A stretch of 64,000 nucleotides of DNA from Candidatus Avelusimicrobium fimicolum (GCA_900541355.1 UQJU01000003.1:1-64000); one strand, 5' to 3'; shown: positions 49,148-58,395, counted from the stretch's first letter. The notes: generated from the sequence alone by a model not told the origin. Translations and numbers: made by a program.

Positions 49148-52100
49148 CTACTTAAAACTCCACGCGTTGCCCATAGTGTTTTCAATAAATTCCAGCAGCC
49201 CTTTGTGGAGCAAAATCCGCTTATTGGTGCGGATACGGTGCACTTTGTCCGGGTGTTCCTTGGAGGGGACCTCCAAATATATTACGGTGGTTCCGCGCGT
49301 CATATCCAAATAAGTACGCAACTTTTGCAGATTATTTTTGGAATAGTTTGCCGGAATATGGATGGTAAATTCCTTGGCAATATTGGAAATTAAATCCGTT
49401 ACGCTGCTGACGCCCTTTAAGTTAAGTTCAATGCGTGCGCTGTCCTCGTCCACCTTAATATCGCCCATAAAGTTCAAAATGGCATTGGGGGCCAATTTGT
49501 GCGACATCCCCTCATAGGCCGAAGCAAACGCATTAACCAAAATAGAGCCGGTACAGTCCTCAATCATCATTTGCGCCCACTCTTTCTTTTGTTTGTTTTG
49601 ACGTTTTTTAAAGAGTGTAATAATGCCTACAATATTAAGCCGCCCTGCGGCGCGCCCTTCCAAAATATCAATAATTGGCGTGCAGCGCAGTTGCTTTAAA
49701 TAGTTTTGGTATTTAGCAATCGGGTGTCCGCTGAAATAAAGGCCCAAGACCTCTTTTTCATACGCGAGTAACTCGCTTTGGGTAAGCGGGTTCGCCTTAA
49801 CGGTTGGCTTTTTCTTTACGCTTAACACGGCCGAAAAATCGTCGCCAAACAGGTTGCCTGCATCTTTTTCTTTTTCTTTGGCTACCAGGTGGGCGGTATC
49901 CACGGCATTGTCTATATTGGCTAATAGTGTGGCGCGGACGGCTTTGGGGTCCTCTCCCGGCAGCATAGAGTCCAATGCCCCGGCCTTGGTTAAACTTTCA
50001 ATTGTTTTCTTGTTGGCTTGGAACAAGTCAATACGGCTGCATAAATCTTCCAACGATTTATAAGGCCCGTCCTTTTTGCGTTCGCTGACGATAGAAAGAC
50101 ACGCTTCTTCCCCAGCGTTTTTAATGGCTTCCAAGGCGTAGCGGATGTATTCTTTGCCGTCAATTTCTTCAACGGAAAATTCCGGCTCGGATTTATTTAC
50201 GTCCGGCGGCAGGGTGGAAAAACCCATTTTTTTGGCTTCTTCCAAATAGGTAACAATTTTGTTTTCCTTATCGTCGGAGCCGATAGCGTTGTGCCCGATT
50301 TCGTTAGTCAGGGCCGCGCACATAAATTCAATGGGATAATTGGCTTTTAAATACGCGGTTTGATACGACACCAAACCATATGCAAACGAGTGGGATTTGT
50401 TAAAACCGTAGCCGGCAAAAGCCTTCATTTGTTCGTAAATATGCGTAGCGATTTTTTCGGAAATGTTATTCTTTTTACAACCCTCTACGAACTTTTTACC
50501 GAACTTTTCCATTACGTCTAATTTCTTTTTACCCATAGCCTTACGCAAAGTATCAGCCTCGCCGGGGGTAAAGCCGCCCAATGTTTTGGAAATTTGCATA
50601 ATTTGTTCCTGATACACCATACAACCGTAGGTGTCTTTCAGGGTTTCTTCCAACATAGGTGTTTCATAGACGATTTTTTCTTGTCCGTTTTTGCGGCGCA
50701 CGAACATATCCATCATACCCGATTCCATCGGCCCGGGGCGGTAGAGAGCCACCAGGGCGGACACGTCGCTAAATTGGGTCGGCTGCAACTTTTTAATCAG
50801 GTCGCGCATACCGCCGCTTTCCAACTGGAAAATGCCCAGCGTTTTGCACGCGCAAAGCATATCGTAGGTTTTTTTATCGTCCAACGGGATTTTATTAATA
50901 TCAAAATTGGGGTCGTGGCGGGCGCGAATCATTTTTTCGGCATTATCAATGACCGTTAAAGTACGCAGCCCCAAAAAGTCCATTTTAAGCAACCCTAAAT
51001 TGGAACACGGCTCCCCTTCAAACTGCGTAGTAATAGAATCACGCGCCCCGCGTGCCAAGGGAACATATTCAGACACGGCGTCCTTGGTAATCAGTACCCC
51101 TGCGGCGTGAATGCCCGTGTGGCGTTTTAAGCCTTCAATTTTGCGGGCCATTTCAAAGAGTTTTTTGCTCTGCGGGTTGCGGTCAATTTCGTTTTTAAGT
51201 TCGTTGATTTCCAATGCTTTTTCCAATGTCATTTTGGGGTCGTTGGGAATCATTTTGGCAATACGGTTGGATTCGGCTACCGGAATTTCCATTGCGCGGG
51301 CCACGTCTTTTAAGGCCAGTTTGGCTTTCATTGTTCCAAAGGTGATAATTTGGGAAACTTTATCGTGTCCGTATTTGCCGCGCACATAGTCAATTACGCG
51401 TTCGCGCCCCGCGTCGGACATATCAATATCCAAGTCGGGCATACTTACGCGGTCCGGGTTTAAAAAGCGTTCAAACAGCAGTTTGTTGACAATGGGGTCC
51501 ACGCGCGTAATATCCATACTGTACGCAACCAAAGACCCGGCGCCGGAACCGCGTCCCGGCCCTATCGGAATTCCGTTTGCGCGTGCCCAGTTAATAAAGT
51601 CCTGTACGATAAGGAAGTAGCAGTCAAAGCCCATTGTAATAATAACATTAAATTCAAACTCCAACTGTTTCCAATAATGCTCCGGCACATTGCCGTTCAT
51701 TTTTTTGATAAGCCCTTTGCGGCAAATATCTTTAAAATATTCGGCGGAGTTGGGAAACTCTTTGGGAATATCAAAATTCGGCAAAATAAATCCGTGTTTT
51801 GGAAATTCCAAATTACATTTTTCGGCAATTTCCAATGTGTTGGTGCAGGCCTCTGGCGTGTGCGAAAACAGCGCGCACATTTCTTCCGGCGATTTAAAAT
51901 ATAACTCGTGCGACATTTGCAAACGGTTGGGGTCGTTTAATGTCTTGCCCGTAGCAATACAAACCGCCACGTCGTGTGCCAGCCAGTCATCCTTTTTGTA
52001 ATAGTGGCAATCGTTGGTGGCCACTACGGGGATGCCCGTGCGTTTGGCAACATCTTTTAAAAGAGGCAGTGATTCTACTTCCTCCCGTATGCCGTGGTCC

Positions 52101-52639
52101 ATCAGTTCAATGTAATAATTCCCAACTCCAAAGATATCTTGGTATTCTTTGGCAAGCGCACAGGCTTTTTCAAAGCCGCCCGGCTCGCGGACATATTGGG
52201 ATAAAAAACCCTTTAAACAGCCGGATAAACAGAGTAATCCTCCGCTGTGTTGGGCTAAAATTTCCTTGTCTATGCGCGGGTGGTAATAAAAGCCGTCCAC
52301 CCAGGCCATAGAGTTTAATTTCATTAAATTGCGGTAGCCCTCGTAGTTGCGGGCCAATAGGGTTAAGTGTCCGGTGCGCGATTTGTCTTTTTCGTTATAT
52401 TTGCCTTCGGTAATGTAGAACTCGCACCCGATAATAGGCTTGATACCTGCCGCACGGCCTGTGTCGTAAAAGTCCAGCGCGCCGTACATATTGCCGTGGT
52501 CGGTCATTGCCATAGCGGGAATACCCTGCGCCGCTAAATCTTGCAAAAATTGCGAAGGTTTATGGTTGGATGAGATGCGCAGCATCCCGTCCAAGAGAGA
52601 ATATTCCGTGTGGTTGTGCAGTTGTACAAATTCAGCCAT
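49148..52639 (-). CDS. dnaE: DNA polymerase III alpha subunit
   Basis: DnaE is the replicative polymerase. The 1163-residue product has the N-terminal PHP domain (QLHNHTEYSLLDGMLR), the catalytic Asp motif MPDLDIDMSD, GRGSGAGSLVAYSMDI, HTGIHAAGVLI, GYGFNKSHSFAYGLVSYQTA, a C-terminal OB fold (RLNIVGIITLFKKRQNKQKK) and a C-terminal tail domain. It lacks the zinc-exonuclease insertion of PolC, so it is DnaE1 type. The ATG at 52639 (MAEFVQLHNH) is chosen over a start 71 codons upstream that has a non-homologous basic leader. AGGA lies 9 nt before it. Confidence 0.96.
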   Translation of the reverse strand: MAEFVQLHNHTEYSLLDGMLRISSNHKPSQFLQDLAAQGIPAMAMTDHGNMYGALDFYDTGRAAGIKPIIGCEFYITEGKYNEKDKSRTGHLTLLARNYEGYRNLMKLNSMAWVDGFYYHPRIDKEILAQHSGGLLCLSGCLKGFLSQYVREPGGFEKACALAKEYQDIFGVGNYYIELMDHGIREEVESLPLLKDVAKRTGIPVVATNDCHYYKKDDWLAHDVAVCIATGKTLNDPNRLQMSHELYFKSPEEMCALFSHTPEACTNTLEIAEKCNLEFPKHGFILPNFDIPKEFPNSAEYFKDICRKGLIKKMNGNVPEHYWKQLEFEFNVIITMGFDCYFLIVQDFINWARANGIPIGPGRGSGAGSLVAYSMDITRVDPIVNKLLFERFLNPDRVSMPDLDIDMSDAGRERVIDYVRGKYGHDKVSQIITFGTMKAKLALKDVARAMEIPVAESNRIAKMIPNDPKMTLEKALEINELKNEIDRNPQSKKLFEMARKIEGLKRHTGIHAAGVLITKDAVSEYVPLARGARDSITTQFEGEPCSNLGLLKMDFLGLRTLTVIDNAEKMIRARHDPNFDINKIPLDDKKTYDMLCACKTLGIFQLESGGMRDLIKKLQPTQFSDVSALVALYRPGPMESGMMDMFVRRKNGQEKIVYETPMLEETLKDTYGCMVYQEQIMQISKTLGGFTPGEADTLRKAMGKKKLDVMEKFGKKFVEGCKKNNISEKIATHIYEQMKAFAGYGFNKSHSFAYGLVSYQTAYLKANYPIEFMCAALTNEIGHNAIGSDDKENKIVTYLEEAKKMGFSTLPPDVNKSEPEFSVEEIDGKEYIRYALEAIKNAGEEACLSIVSERKKDGPYKSLEDLCSRIDLFQANKKTIESLTKAGALDSMLPGEDPKAVRATLLANIDNAVDTAHLVAKEKEKDAGNLFGDDFSAVLSVKKKPTVKANPLTQSELLAYEKEVLGLYFSGHPIAKYQNYLKQLRCTPIIDILEGRAAGRLNIVGIITLFKKRQNKQKKEWAQMMIEDCTGSILVNAFASAYEGMSHKLAPNAILNFMGDIKVDEDSARIELNLKGVSSVTDLISNIAKEFTIHIPANYSKNNLQKLRTYLDMTRGTTVIYLEVPSKEHPDKVHRIRTNKRILLHKGLLEFIENTMGNAWSFK

Positions 52640-52698
52640 AGAGGCAAATCCTTTTAAATGGGCGGACAGATAAACGGTCCGGGCGGGTCCAAATGTTA

Positions 52699-52704
52699 TA
52701 AGAT
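52699..52704 (+). promoter_or_regulatory. -10 box placed for a leaderless Nudix-gene transcript
   Basis: TAAGAT ends 6 nt before the ATG at 52711; no Shine-Dalgarno. The hexamer is weaker than the others in this set. Confidence 0.35.
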
Positions 52705-52710
52705 ATTTAT

Positions 52711-53271
52711 ATGAAACATTATAGTAAATTAAAAGAGACAACGATTTCCTCCAAAACACTCTATAAGGGTGTATTGGGTGTAAAGATGGACGAAGTAAAA
52801 TTGGTAAACGGTAAAACCTCCACCCGGTTGTATTTTGACCACCGCGGAGCAAGCGGTGTGCTGCCGGTAGAGGACGGATACGTCTATTTAGTCCAGCAAT
52901 ACCGCTACCCGATTGGCCAGGTTACTTTGGAAATTCCAGCCGGAAAGCGTGAGGAAAACCAAACTTTTTTGATGTGCGCCGAAGCCGAACTCAAACAAGA
53001 AACAGGCCTGACGGCTAAAAACCTGCAAGAGGTAATGACCTTTCATCCTTGTAATGCTTTTTCCAACGAAGTGCAGCATTTGTACTTGGCAACGGGGCTG
53101 ACCAGAGGGGAATACCAACCGGACGAGGACGAGTTTTTGAATTTAGAGAGAATTCCTTTGGATAAAGCCTATCAAATGGTGGAAAATGGCGAAATCACGG
53201 ATGCCAAAACGGTGCTTATGCTCCAATGGTATAGAATACATTTTCCTAGTTTTTTTACCGAAAAAAAGTAG
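52711..53271 (+). CDS. Nudix-family protein with a degenerate Nudix box
   Basis: The 186-residue product has the ADP-ribose pyrophosphatase layout: strand-rich N-terminus, VYLVQQYRYPIGQVTLEIPAGK, the Nudix region, and FHPCNAFSNEVQHLYLATGL. In the box (canonical G-x5-E-x7-R-E-U-x-E-E-x-G-U), Gly78, Glu93, Glu97 and Gly99 are kept, but the first Glu is Gln84, the Arg is Ala92 and one of the Glu pair is Gln96. Since these acidic positions bind Mg2+, catalysis may be altered or lost. An active hydrolase with reduced metal dependence remains possible. It stands alone, divergent from dnaE. Confidence 0.75.
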   Translation: MKHYSKLKETTISSKTLYKGVLGVKMDEVKLVNGKTSTRLYFDHRGASGVLPVEDGYVYLVQQYRYPIGQVTLEIPAGKREENQTFLMCAEAELKQETGLTAKNLQEVMTFHPCNAFSNEVQHLYLATGLTRGEYQPDEDEFLNLERIPLDKAYQMVENGEITDAKTVLMLQWYRIHFPSFFTEKK

Positions 53272-53290
53272 CAAAAAGTCGTTGCGCAAC

Positions 53291-53393
53291 GCGTTATAAA
53301 AAGTAGAGTTGAACGGACCTTTTGATAACCCGCCCAACCGGGCTCCAATAAATCAAAATATTTTCTGTTCAACTCGCTTTTTATCGGCAACGC
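53291..53393. repeat. Imperfect inverted repeat with a 50-nt loop
   Basis: Arms 53291-53314 and 53367-53393 share GCGTT, ATAAAAAG and AGTTGAAC in inverted orientation. The loop carries a CCCGCCCAACCGGGC-like mini-hairpin. The 266-nt spacer to the next gene (53272-53537) holds no gene. It may be a small mobile-type repeat or a processing structure. Confidence 0.5.
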
Positions 53394-53537
53394 ACCTTCG
53401 GCCTCAATAGACTACTGTCAAGTGGGAAAAGGGGTGTTTTTGCCTTATACGCACTAGCCGGACGGACCGAGACCCGTACGGAGTTTGCTTTTTCGTTTAA
53501 CGGTGGCCCAAAGGGTTGCCAAAAATAACCAAAGAAT

Positions 53538-54032
53538 CTACTTTTTAGACTTGGTGCCCCCGTCATAGGGGTCGCCTAATTCGCGGCGGATAAGTTCGTC
53601 AGCCAGGTTTTTGCCCTCGCCGTTGGTTACATCACACAGCAGGCGGAAATATTTATCCCGGCCGCAGTCGGAAAGTGTAATAGGTTTTTGGTCCAAAAAC
53701 GCTTGGGTAAATTCCTTAGCCATTTGTGCCAATTTCTTTTCTCTGCCCGTCTTGCTCTTGATTTCGGGGGTGTCCACCCCGCGCACGCGCACAGGTACTT
53801 TTTCACAATACACGGCAAGGGAACAATTTAAGTTAATTTTAAATGTATCCCCGTCATATACCGAGGCAACAGACACATTTTTAAATATTTCCCCGTCCTC
53901 CACTTCGCCTGTTTGGGTGAGCGGTTTCCCCTGCTGTTGCATAATGTACAAAACAGCGGTGGCAATAACCGTTGCCCAAAATTTTACCTGCTTGTTGGTC
54001 TTGCGCGCGGAGATTTTTCTTTTGCGGGGCAT
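53538..54032 (-). CDS. Membrane-anchored staphylococcal-type nuclease
   Basis: SNase-like enzymes cleave DNA and RNA using calcium. The 164-residue product has a basic N-terminus, a hydrophobic anchor (about residues 18-31), then the nuclease fold: VYDGDTFKINL, RVRGVDTPEI with the active-site Arg82, Asp87 and Glu90, and FRLLCDV with the second catalytic Arg130. It probably faces the periplasm. The ATG directly follows the stop of the diacylglycerol kinase-like gene, so they are coupled. Its substrate in vivo is unknown. Confidence 0.85.
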   Translation of the reverse strand: MPRKRKISARKTNKQVKFWATVIATAVLYIMQQQGKPLTQTGEVEDGEIFKNVSVASVYDGDTFKINLNCSLAVYCEKVPVRVRGVDTPEIKSKTGREKKLAQMAKEFTQAFLDQKPITLSDCGRDKYFRLLCDVTNGEGKNLADELIRRELGDPYDGGTKSKK

Positions 54033-54920
54033 TTATTTCTCCGGGAACAGTACATTTAGCGCGCCGGGCTGTATGGTAATTTCCAGTTGGTCTTTGGTTT
54101 TGCGGGGTTCGCCGTCCACGTGATAAACAATGTCGCCAGGCAAACGGATAACCGCGTGCTTGGCGTGCGTGGTTTCCGTAATGCCAAAGGGCCGCCAGTT
54201 ATCGGTAAAGAAAGACGGAGCCGCCAGGGCAAGTTTCCATTTGGGAGCATCTTGCACGATAACCATATCCAGTTCGCCGTCGCTTAAATTGGCTTTGGGG
54301 GCAATTTTAAAATTACTGCCATATTGGCGGCCGTTGGCAAAAACCAACGTCAGGGGCGATAACGTGCAAGGAGTGCCGTCCAAATCCAACTGTAAGGTTT
54401 TAGGCTTGTAAGAAAAAACTGTCTGTGCGCCGATTTTAAAATAAGGCCACATCCCGCGGATTCCTGTTTTCCCCTGCTCCATAAATTTCCAGGCAATTTC
54501 GGCTTCAATGCCGACCCCGGCTAAATTTAAAAAGAGTTCTCCGTTAGCGCGGCCCGCATCGCACTTGTGCACTTGGGCGCGTTGCAAGCGCATAACGGCT
54601 TCTTCAAACAAAAGGGGCATACCCAGTTCGCGCGCAAATCCGTTTCCCGACCCCTTAGGGACTACACCTAATGCCGTATTTGTACCCACCAGCCCGCGTG
54701 CGGTTTCGTTAATAGTGCCGTCCCCGCCGATTGCCACCACGGCTTCATATCCGTTGGCGGCGGCTTCTTGGGCCAGTTCCGTGGCGTGTCCGGCGGACTT
54801 AGTCAGGCGCATATCGGCCCCCGGAAAATTGAGTTGGATACATTTTGCCATTGTTTCCAGCCGATCTTGGTCCAGAAGGGTTTTCCCGCTTTTAGGATTT
54901 AAAATAAAAAGAATTTTCAT
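54033..54920 (-). CDS. Diacylglycerol/lipid kinase family protein (YegS/DgkB-like)
   Basis: These soluble lipid kinases phosphorylate diacylglycerol or related lipids to recycle phospholipid intermediates. The 295-residue product has ILNPKSGK, the nucleotide-binding GGDGT (65-69), PKGSGNGFARELGM and LSDGELDMVIVQ. It overlaps the preceding small membrane protein gene by 4 nt (ATGA) and abuts the nuclease gene. It may serve lipid recycling at the membrane, with YegS-type lipid specificity undetermined. Confidence 0.85.
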   Translation of the reverse strand: MKILFILNPKSGKTLLDQDRLETMAKCIQLNFPGADMRLTKSAGHATELAQEAAANGYEAVVAIGGDGTINETARGLVGTNTALGVVPKGSGNGFARELGMPLLFEEAVMRLQRAQVHKCDAGRANGELFLNLAGVGIEAEIAWKFMEQGKTGIRGMWPYFKIGAQTVFSYKPKTLQLDLDGTPCTLSPLTLVFANGRQYGSNFKIAPKANLSDGELDMVIVQDAPKWKLALAAPSFFTDNWRPFGITETTHAKHAVIRLPGDIVYHVDGEPRKTKDQLEITIQPGALNVLFPEK

Positions 54921-55255
54921 AATTTTTTCAGTTGTTCTTCTTCCGTTTGGCTGTTTTTAATGGTTTCGCACAAGCGTTCGGTTTTTAAGAGGCCGTTGCC
55001 TATTTGGGCCACTTTGCTTCCGGCAGATAATACAAACATCATCAGTACCGCAAAAAGACCGAGGTTTGCCAATGTGCTTAAATTTTTCATTGGCAGTAAC
55101 ATAGGCCCGTATTGGGTATTAATTTGCATATCCGCAAATTGCATAACGGGCATTACGGCCCCGCCGTTTACAAACACCTTGTACATCCCGGTTAGGGAGA
55201 AAAAAATTAATCCTAATCCGGCGCAAATCAGTAAGTATCCAAAAATTTTGTTCAT
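54917..55255 (-). CDS. Small two-span membrane protein of unknown function
   Basis: The 112-residue product has two hydrophobic segments (about residues 2-23, NKIFGYLLICAGLGLIFFSL, and 65-81, LGLFAVLMMFVLSAG) and a charged tail ending EEEQLKKL. The ATG at 55255 is preferred because a perfect TATAAT ends 6 nt upstream and the signal-like helix starts there; an upstream in-frame start would read through the promoter. It leads a three-gene unit with a lipid kinase-like gene and an anchored nuclease. I do not recognise the family. Confidence 0.65.
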   Translation of the reverse strand: MNKIFGYLLICAGLGLIFFSLTGMYKVFVNGGAVMPVMQFADMQINTQYGPMLLPMKNLSTLANLGLFAVLMMFVLSAGSKVAQIGNGLLKTERLCETIKNSQTEEEQLKKL

Positions 55256-55261
55256 AGAAAA

Positions 55262-55267
55262 ATTATA
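55262..55267 (-). promoter_or_regulatory. -10 box placed for a leaderless transcript of the lipid-kinase unit
   Basis: Perfect TATAAT on the reverse strand ending 6 nt before the ATG at 55255; TTACAG at 18 nt is a weak -35. No ribosome site. Confidence 0.65.
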
Positions 55268-55388
55268 ACAAAACAAACAGGCCATCTGTAAGTTTGTCCG
55301 TTCAAAAACAGCAACCGCCACGCGGGGAAGCCTCTGTATTTGATATACTTTATTATATATGTATTAAATGCTATGTTAAGAAGGTTTT

Positions 55389-58001
55389 ATGAAAACAAGT
55401 ACAGAAATCAGAAACGGTTATTTACAATTTTTTCACTCCAAAGGCCTGCCGGTTATCGCGTCCAGTTCCCTTATCCCGCACTCGGACCCGACACTTCTTT
55501 TTACCTCTGCCGGTATGGTTCAATTTAAAGCCAACTTTTTAGGTATTGATGATTCTCTCAAAAATGCCACCACCTGCCAAAAATGCGTACGCACCACGGA
55601 CATTGACAGCGTAGGTTTTACCGAACGCCATTTGACGTTTTTTGAAATGTTGGGCAACTTTTCTTTTGGGGATTATTTTAAAAAGGAAGCCATTGACTGG
55701 GCTTGGGAATATTTAACCAAGACGCTCGGCTTGTCGCCGGACAGACTGTATGTCAGCATCTATAAAGGCGGTATTGCTCCGCGTGATGAAGAAGCCTACA
55801 ACTTGTGGTTGAAATATGTTCCCAAAGAACGCATTTTTGAATTGGGCGAAGCGGACAACTTTTGGACGATGGGCTCTACCGGTCCGTGCGGACCGTGCAG
55901 CGAAATTTATTACGATTTCGGCGATAAGGGCTGCAAAAATCCGCATTGTGATATCACCTGCGACTGCGGCCGCTTTGTAGAAATTTGGAACATTGTATTT
56001 GAAAGTTACAACCGCCAAGAGGACGGAACCTTTAAACCTTTGCCCCACAACAATATTGATACGGGTATGGGTTTGGAACGGTTATGTATGGCAATGCAAA
56101 ATGCCAAAAACGTGTTTGAAACGGACCTTTTCACTCCGCTTATCAACCGCGCCAAACAAGATTTGCATATTACGGGAAACACCAAAGAAGAAGTTTCCGC
56201 CTTGCGCATTATTGCGGACCACGTAAGAAGTTCCAGTTTTTTGATTGCTGAGGGGATTTTGCCCTCCAATGAGGGCCGCGGGTACATTTTGCGCCGCTTG
56301 ATTCGCCGCGCCGCCCGTTATGCCAAATTAATGGGCAACGATAGACCGTATCTTTATACGCTGGTGCCCGTGGTAAAGGATATCTTTGCGGGGTTGTATC
56401 CGGAAATTGACAAAAATTTATCCCATATCCAAGATGTGCTGAAACTGGAAGAAAGCACTTTCTTAAAAACCTTGGTAAACGGAGAAGAAAAACTATCTGC
56501 CTTGCTCTCTTCTTGCGGCAACACCTTGCCCGGCGAAGAGGCTTTCCATTTGCACGAAACCTATGGTTTCCCCTTGGAACTGACCAAGGAAATTGCGGCC
56601 GCCAAAGGTATCACTGTGGAAGAAAAAGGTTACGAAAAGGCCAAATCTGCCGCGCAGGAAAAAAGCCGCTCGTATGCGGACGAATTTACCAAAGACAAAG
56701 CCTATATGATGCAGCACGTGGAAACCCACAACCCGGCCACCGTATTTACGGGGTACGATACGCTGACGGACGAGGGCACAGTGTTGATGTTATTAAATGA
56801 CAAATTTGAACTGACGGACGAAGTAAACGGCGAAGGTTATGCTGTTTTTGACCGGACTCCGTTCTATGCCGAATCCGGCGGACAGGTGGGCGATAAAGGC
56901 ATTATTTTGGCAGACGGAAAAGAAATTGCCCGCGTGGACGATGTGCAAAAGCCCATCTCTAAGGTGTTCTTACATAAATTTTCCGGCTTGCTGAAAAAAG
57001 GCCAAAAGGTTACTCTTGCGGTGAACGCGGCCTTGCGCAAACGCTGTATGGCGAACCATAGCGCAATTCACTTGGTCAATGCGGCCTTGCGTCAGGTATT
57101 TGGGCCGTCCGTACATCAAAGCGGTTCTTACGTCTCGCCGGAGCGTTTCCGTTTTGACTATACACTCTCAAAAACCCCGACGGCCGAAGAATTAAACACG
57201 GCTTGGAAAATTGCCAATCAAGCCGCCGAAGATGCTCTGCCCGTGGCTTGTGAGGTGCGTCCTCTTGCCGATGCCGAAAAATTAGGTGCGGTAACTTTGC
57301 TTGGCGAAACGTACGCCGACCCTGCGCGCTTTGTGTTAATGGGTGGCAGTTTTGCTCATCCGGAACAAAAGTACAGTTTGGAACTCTGTGCCGGTACACA
57401 CGTTAAGAATACGGCGGACGTAATGACGGTTTTGGTGCTTAAAGAAGGTTCTGTTTCCGCCGGAGTGCGCCGCGTAGAAGGTGTGGCGGGATATGCCGCG
57501 CTGGACTATTTAAAGAACGTAAACCGCCAGGCCGAAGAATTGTCCGTACGCTTGGAAGTTCCGTCCAAAGATGTTTTTGCCCGCGTTAATGCGATTGCGG
57601 ACGAATTGAAAGAAGTGAAAAAACGCTACCTGCAATTCCGCGAAAAAACCTTGGCCGCCGGAGGCATTAACGAAATGAGTTTCACGCTGAAAAACGGCAC
57701 GGTTTTGGTCGTGCGTAATGCCGAAGGAGCCGAGCCGAAGGAATTGCGCAATATTGCCGATACGATTGCACAAAAATACAAGCAGGCCTTAATTATTGTA
57801 ACTTGCGATAAAGAGGGTAAACGCGCCTTTGTTGTTAAGACAGCGGGGAAATTACCTAATACGGATGCTGCTGCGGTTGCCAAGCAAATTGCGGCAGATC
57901 TAAACGGCCGTGCGGGAGGACGCGCCGACTTCGCCCAAGGCGGCGGCGAGGCCAAACGCCCGTGGCAAGAGTTTATTGACGGCTTAAAAGGCTCGTTATA
58001 A
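55389..58001 (+). CDS. alaS: Alanyl-tRNA synthetase
   Basis: AlaS charges tRNA-Ala and edits Ser/Gly mischarges. The 870-residue product has the class II core (FFEMLGNFSFGDYFKKEAID; NRQEDGTFKPLPHNNIDTGM), and the editing-domain zinc ligands HSAIH (ANHSAIHLVNAALR) and CAGTH (ELCAGTHVKNTADV), followed by the C-Ala domain ending GGRADFAQGGGEAKRPWQEF. AAGAAGG lies before the ATG. It is followed by a strong terminator at 58064. Confidence 0.97.
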   Translation: MKTSTEIRNGYLQFFHSKGLPVIASSSLIPHSDPTLLFTSAGMVQFKANFLGIDDSLKNATTCQKCVRTTDIDSVGFTERHLTFFEMLGNFSFGDYFKKEAIDWAWEYLTKTLGLSPDRLYVSIYKGGIAPRDEEAYNLWLKYVPKERIFELGEADNFWTMGSTGPCGPCSEIYYDFGDKGCKNPHCDITCDCGRFVEIWNIVFESYNRQEDGTFKPLPHNNIDTGMGLERLCMAMQNAKNVFETDLFTPLINRAKQDLHITGNTKEEVSALRIIADHVRSSSFLIAEGILPSNEGRGYILRRLIRRAARYAKLMGNDRPYLYTLVPVVKDIFAGLYPEIDKNLSHIQDVLKLEESTFLKTLVNGEEKLSALLSSCGNTLPGEEAFHLHETYGFPLELTKEIAAAKGITVEEKGYEKAKSAAQEKSRSYADEFTKDKAYMMQHVETHNPATVFTGYDTLTDEGTVLMLLNDKFELTDEVNGEGYAVFDRTPFYAESGGQVGDKGIILADGKEIARVDDVQKPISKVFLHKFSGLLKKGQKVTLAVNAALRKRCMANHSAIHLVNAALRQVFGPSVHQSGSYVSPERFRFDYTLSKTPTAEELNTAWKIANQAAEDALPVACEVRPLADAEKLGAVTLLGETYADPARFVLMGGSFAHPEQKYSLELCAGTHVKNTADVMTVLVLKEGSVSAGVRRVEGVAGYAALDYLKNVNRQAEELSVRLEVPSKDVFARVNAIADELKEVKKRYLQFREKTLAAGGINEMSFTLKNGTVLVVRNAEGAEPKELRNIADTIAQKYKQALIIVTCDKEGKRAFVVKTAGKLPNTDAAAVAKQIAADLNGRAGGRADFAQGGGEAKRPWQEFIDGLKGSL

Positions 58002-58063
58002 GGCTTTTGCCGGACACTAGCACCGCGAGTTTTCTCTGCGGTTGCCAGTATAGTTCTGTAACC

Positions 58064-58099
58064 AAACACCCCGGGGAAAGAAACCCCGGGGTGTTTGCT
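58064..58099 (+). terminator. Terminator of alaS
   Basis: AACACCCCGGGG-7 nt-CCCCGGGGTGTT followed by TGCTTT; a perfect 12-bp stem 63 nt after the stop. Confidence 0.9.
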
Positions 58100-58263
58100 T
58101 TCTGTTATAGTGGTTATCCGCCCCATCACAGTAGTCTGGTATTTGCCGTTTTGTCCTCATCCCCGATAACATTTTTTGGGAACAACGATACAACAGCAGA
58201 TGCCGACGCGCCAACAAGTGGCGGCTAATTCTTATTGAAGCAATTTGCCCGCTTTCCTACCTA

Positions 58264-58290
58264 ATAAAAAAACCACCCGTAAGGGTGGTT
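58264..58290 (-). terminator. Terminator of tRNA-Tyr
   Basis: On the reverse strand AACCACCC-4 nt-GGGTGGTT then TTTTTAT, beginning 4 nt after the tRNA CCA end. Confidence 0.88.
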
Positions 58291-58293
58291 AAA

Positions 58294-58380
58294 TGGTGGT
58301 AGGAATAGGATTCGAACCTATGTAGGGCGTAGCCCGACGGTTTTACAGACCGTTGCTTTTGACCGCTCAGCCATCCTACC
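58294..58380 (-). tRNA. tRNA-Tyr (GUA), CCA encoded
   Basis: Read on the reverse strand the acceptor stem GGTAGGA pairs with TCCTACC, followed by discriminator A and an encoded CCA (58296-58294). The anticodon loop CTGTAAA gives GUA for tyrosine. A long variable arm (GGGCTACGCCC region) makes it class II as in bacterial tRNA-Tyr; the T arm reads GGTTCGAATCC. Total 87 nt including CCA. Confidence 0.95.
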
Positions 58381-58395
58381 GAACAAAACATTAAA

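Noticed and set aside
50594..50959. Several long frames antisense to dnaE, gyrA, atpD and atpA (up to about 250 codons)
   Set aside because: They mirror the codon structure of well-identified genes on the other strand, are His/Phe-rich shadows and lack ribosome sites.
53381..53566. Reverse frame reading RFFGYFWQPFGPPLNEKANS, reminiscent of translated repeats seen in other genomes
   Set aside because: It overlaps the nuclease stop and an inverted repeat, has no ribosome site and no second copy in the window; treated as non-coding repeat sequence.
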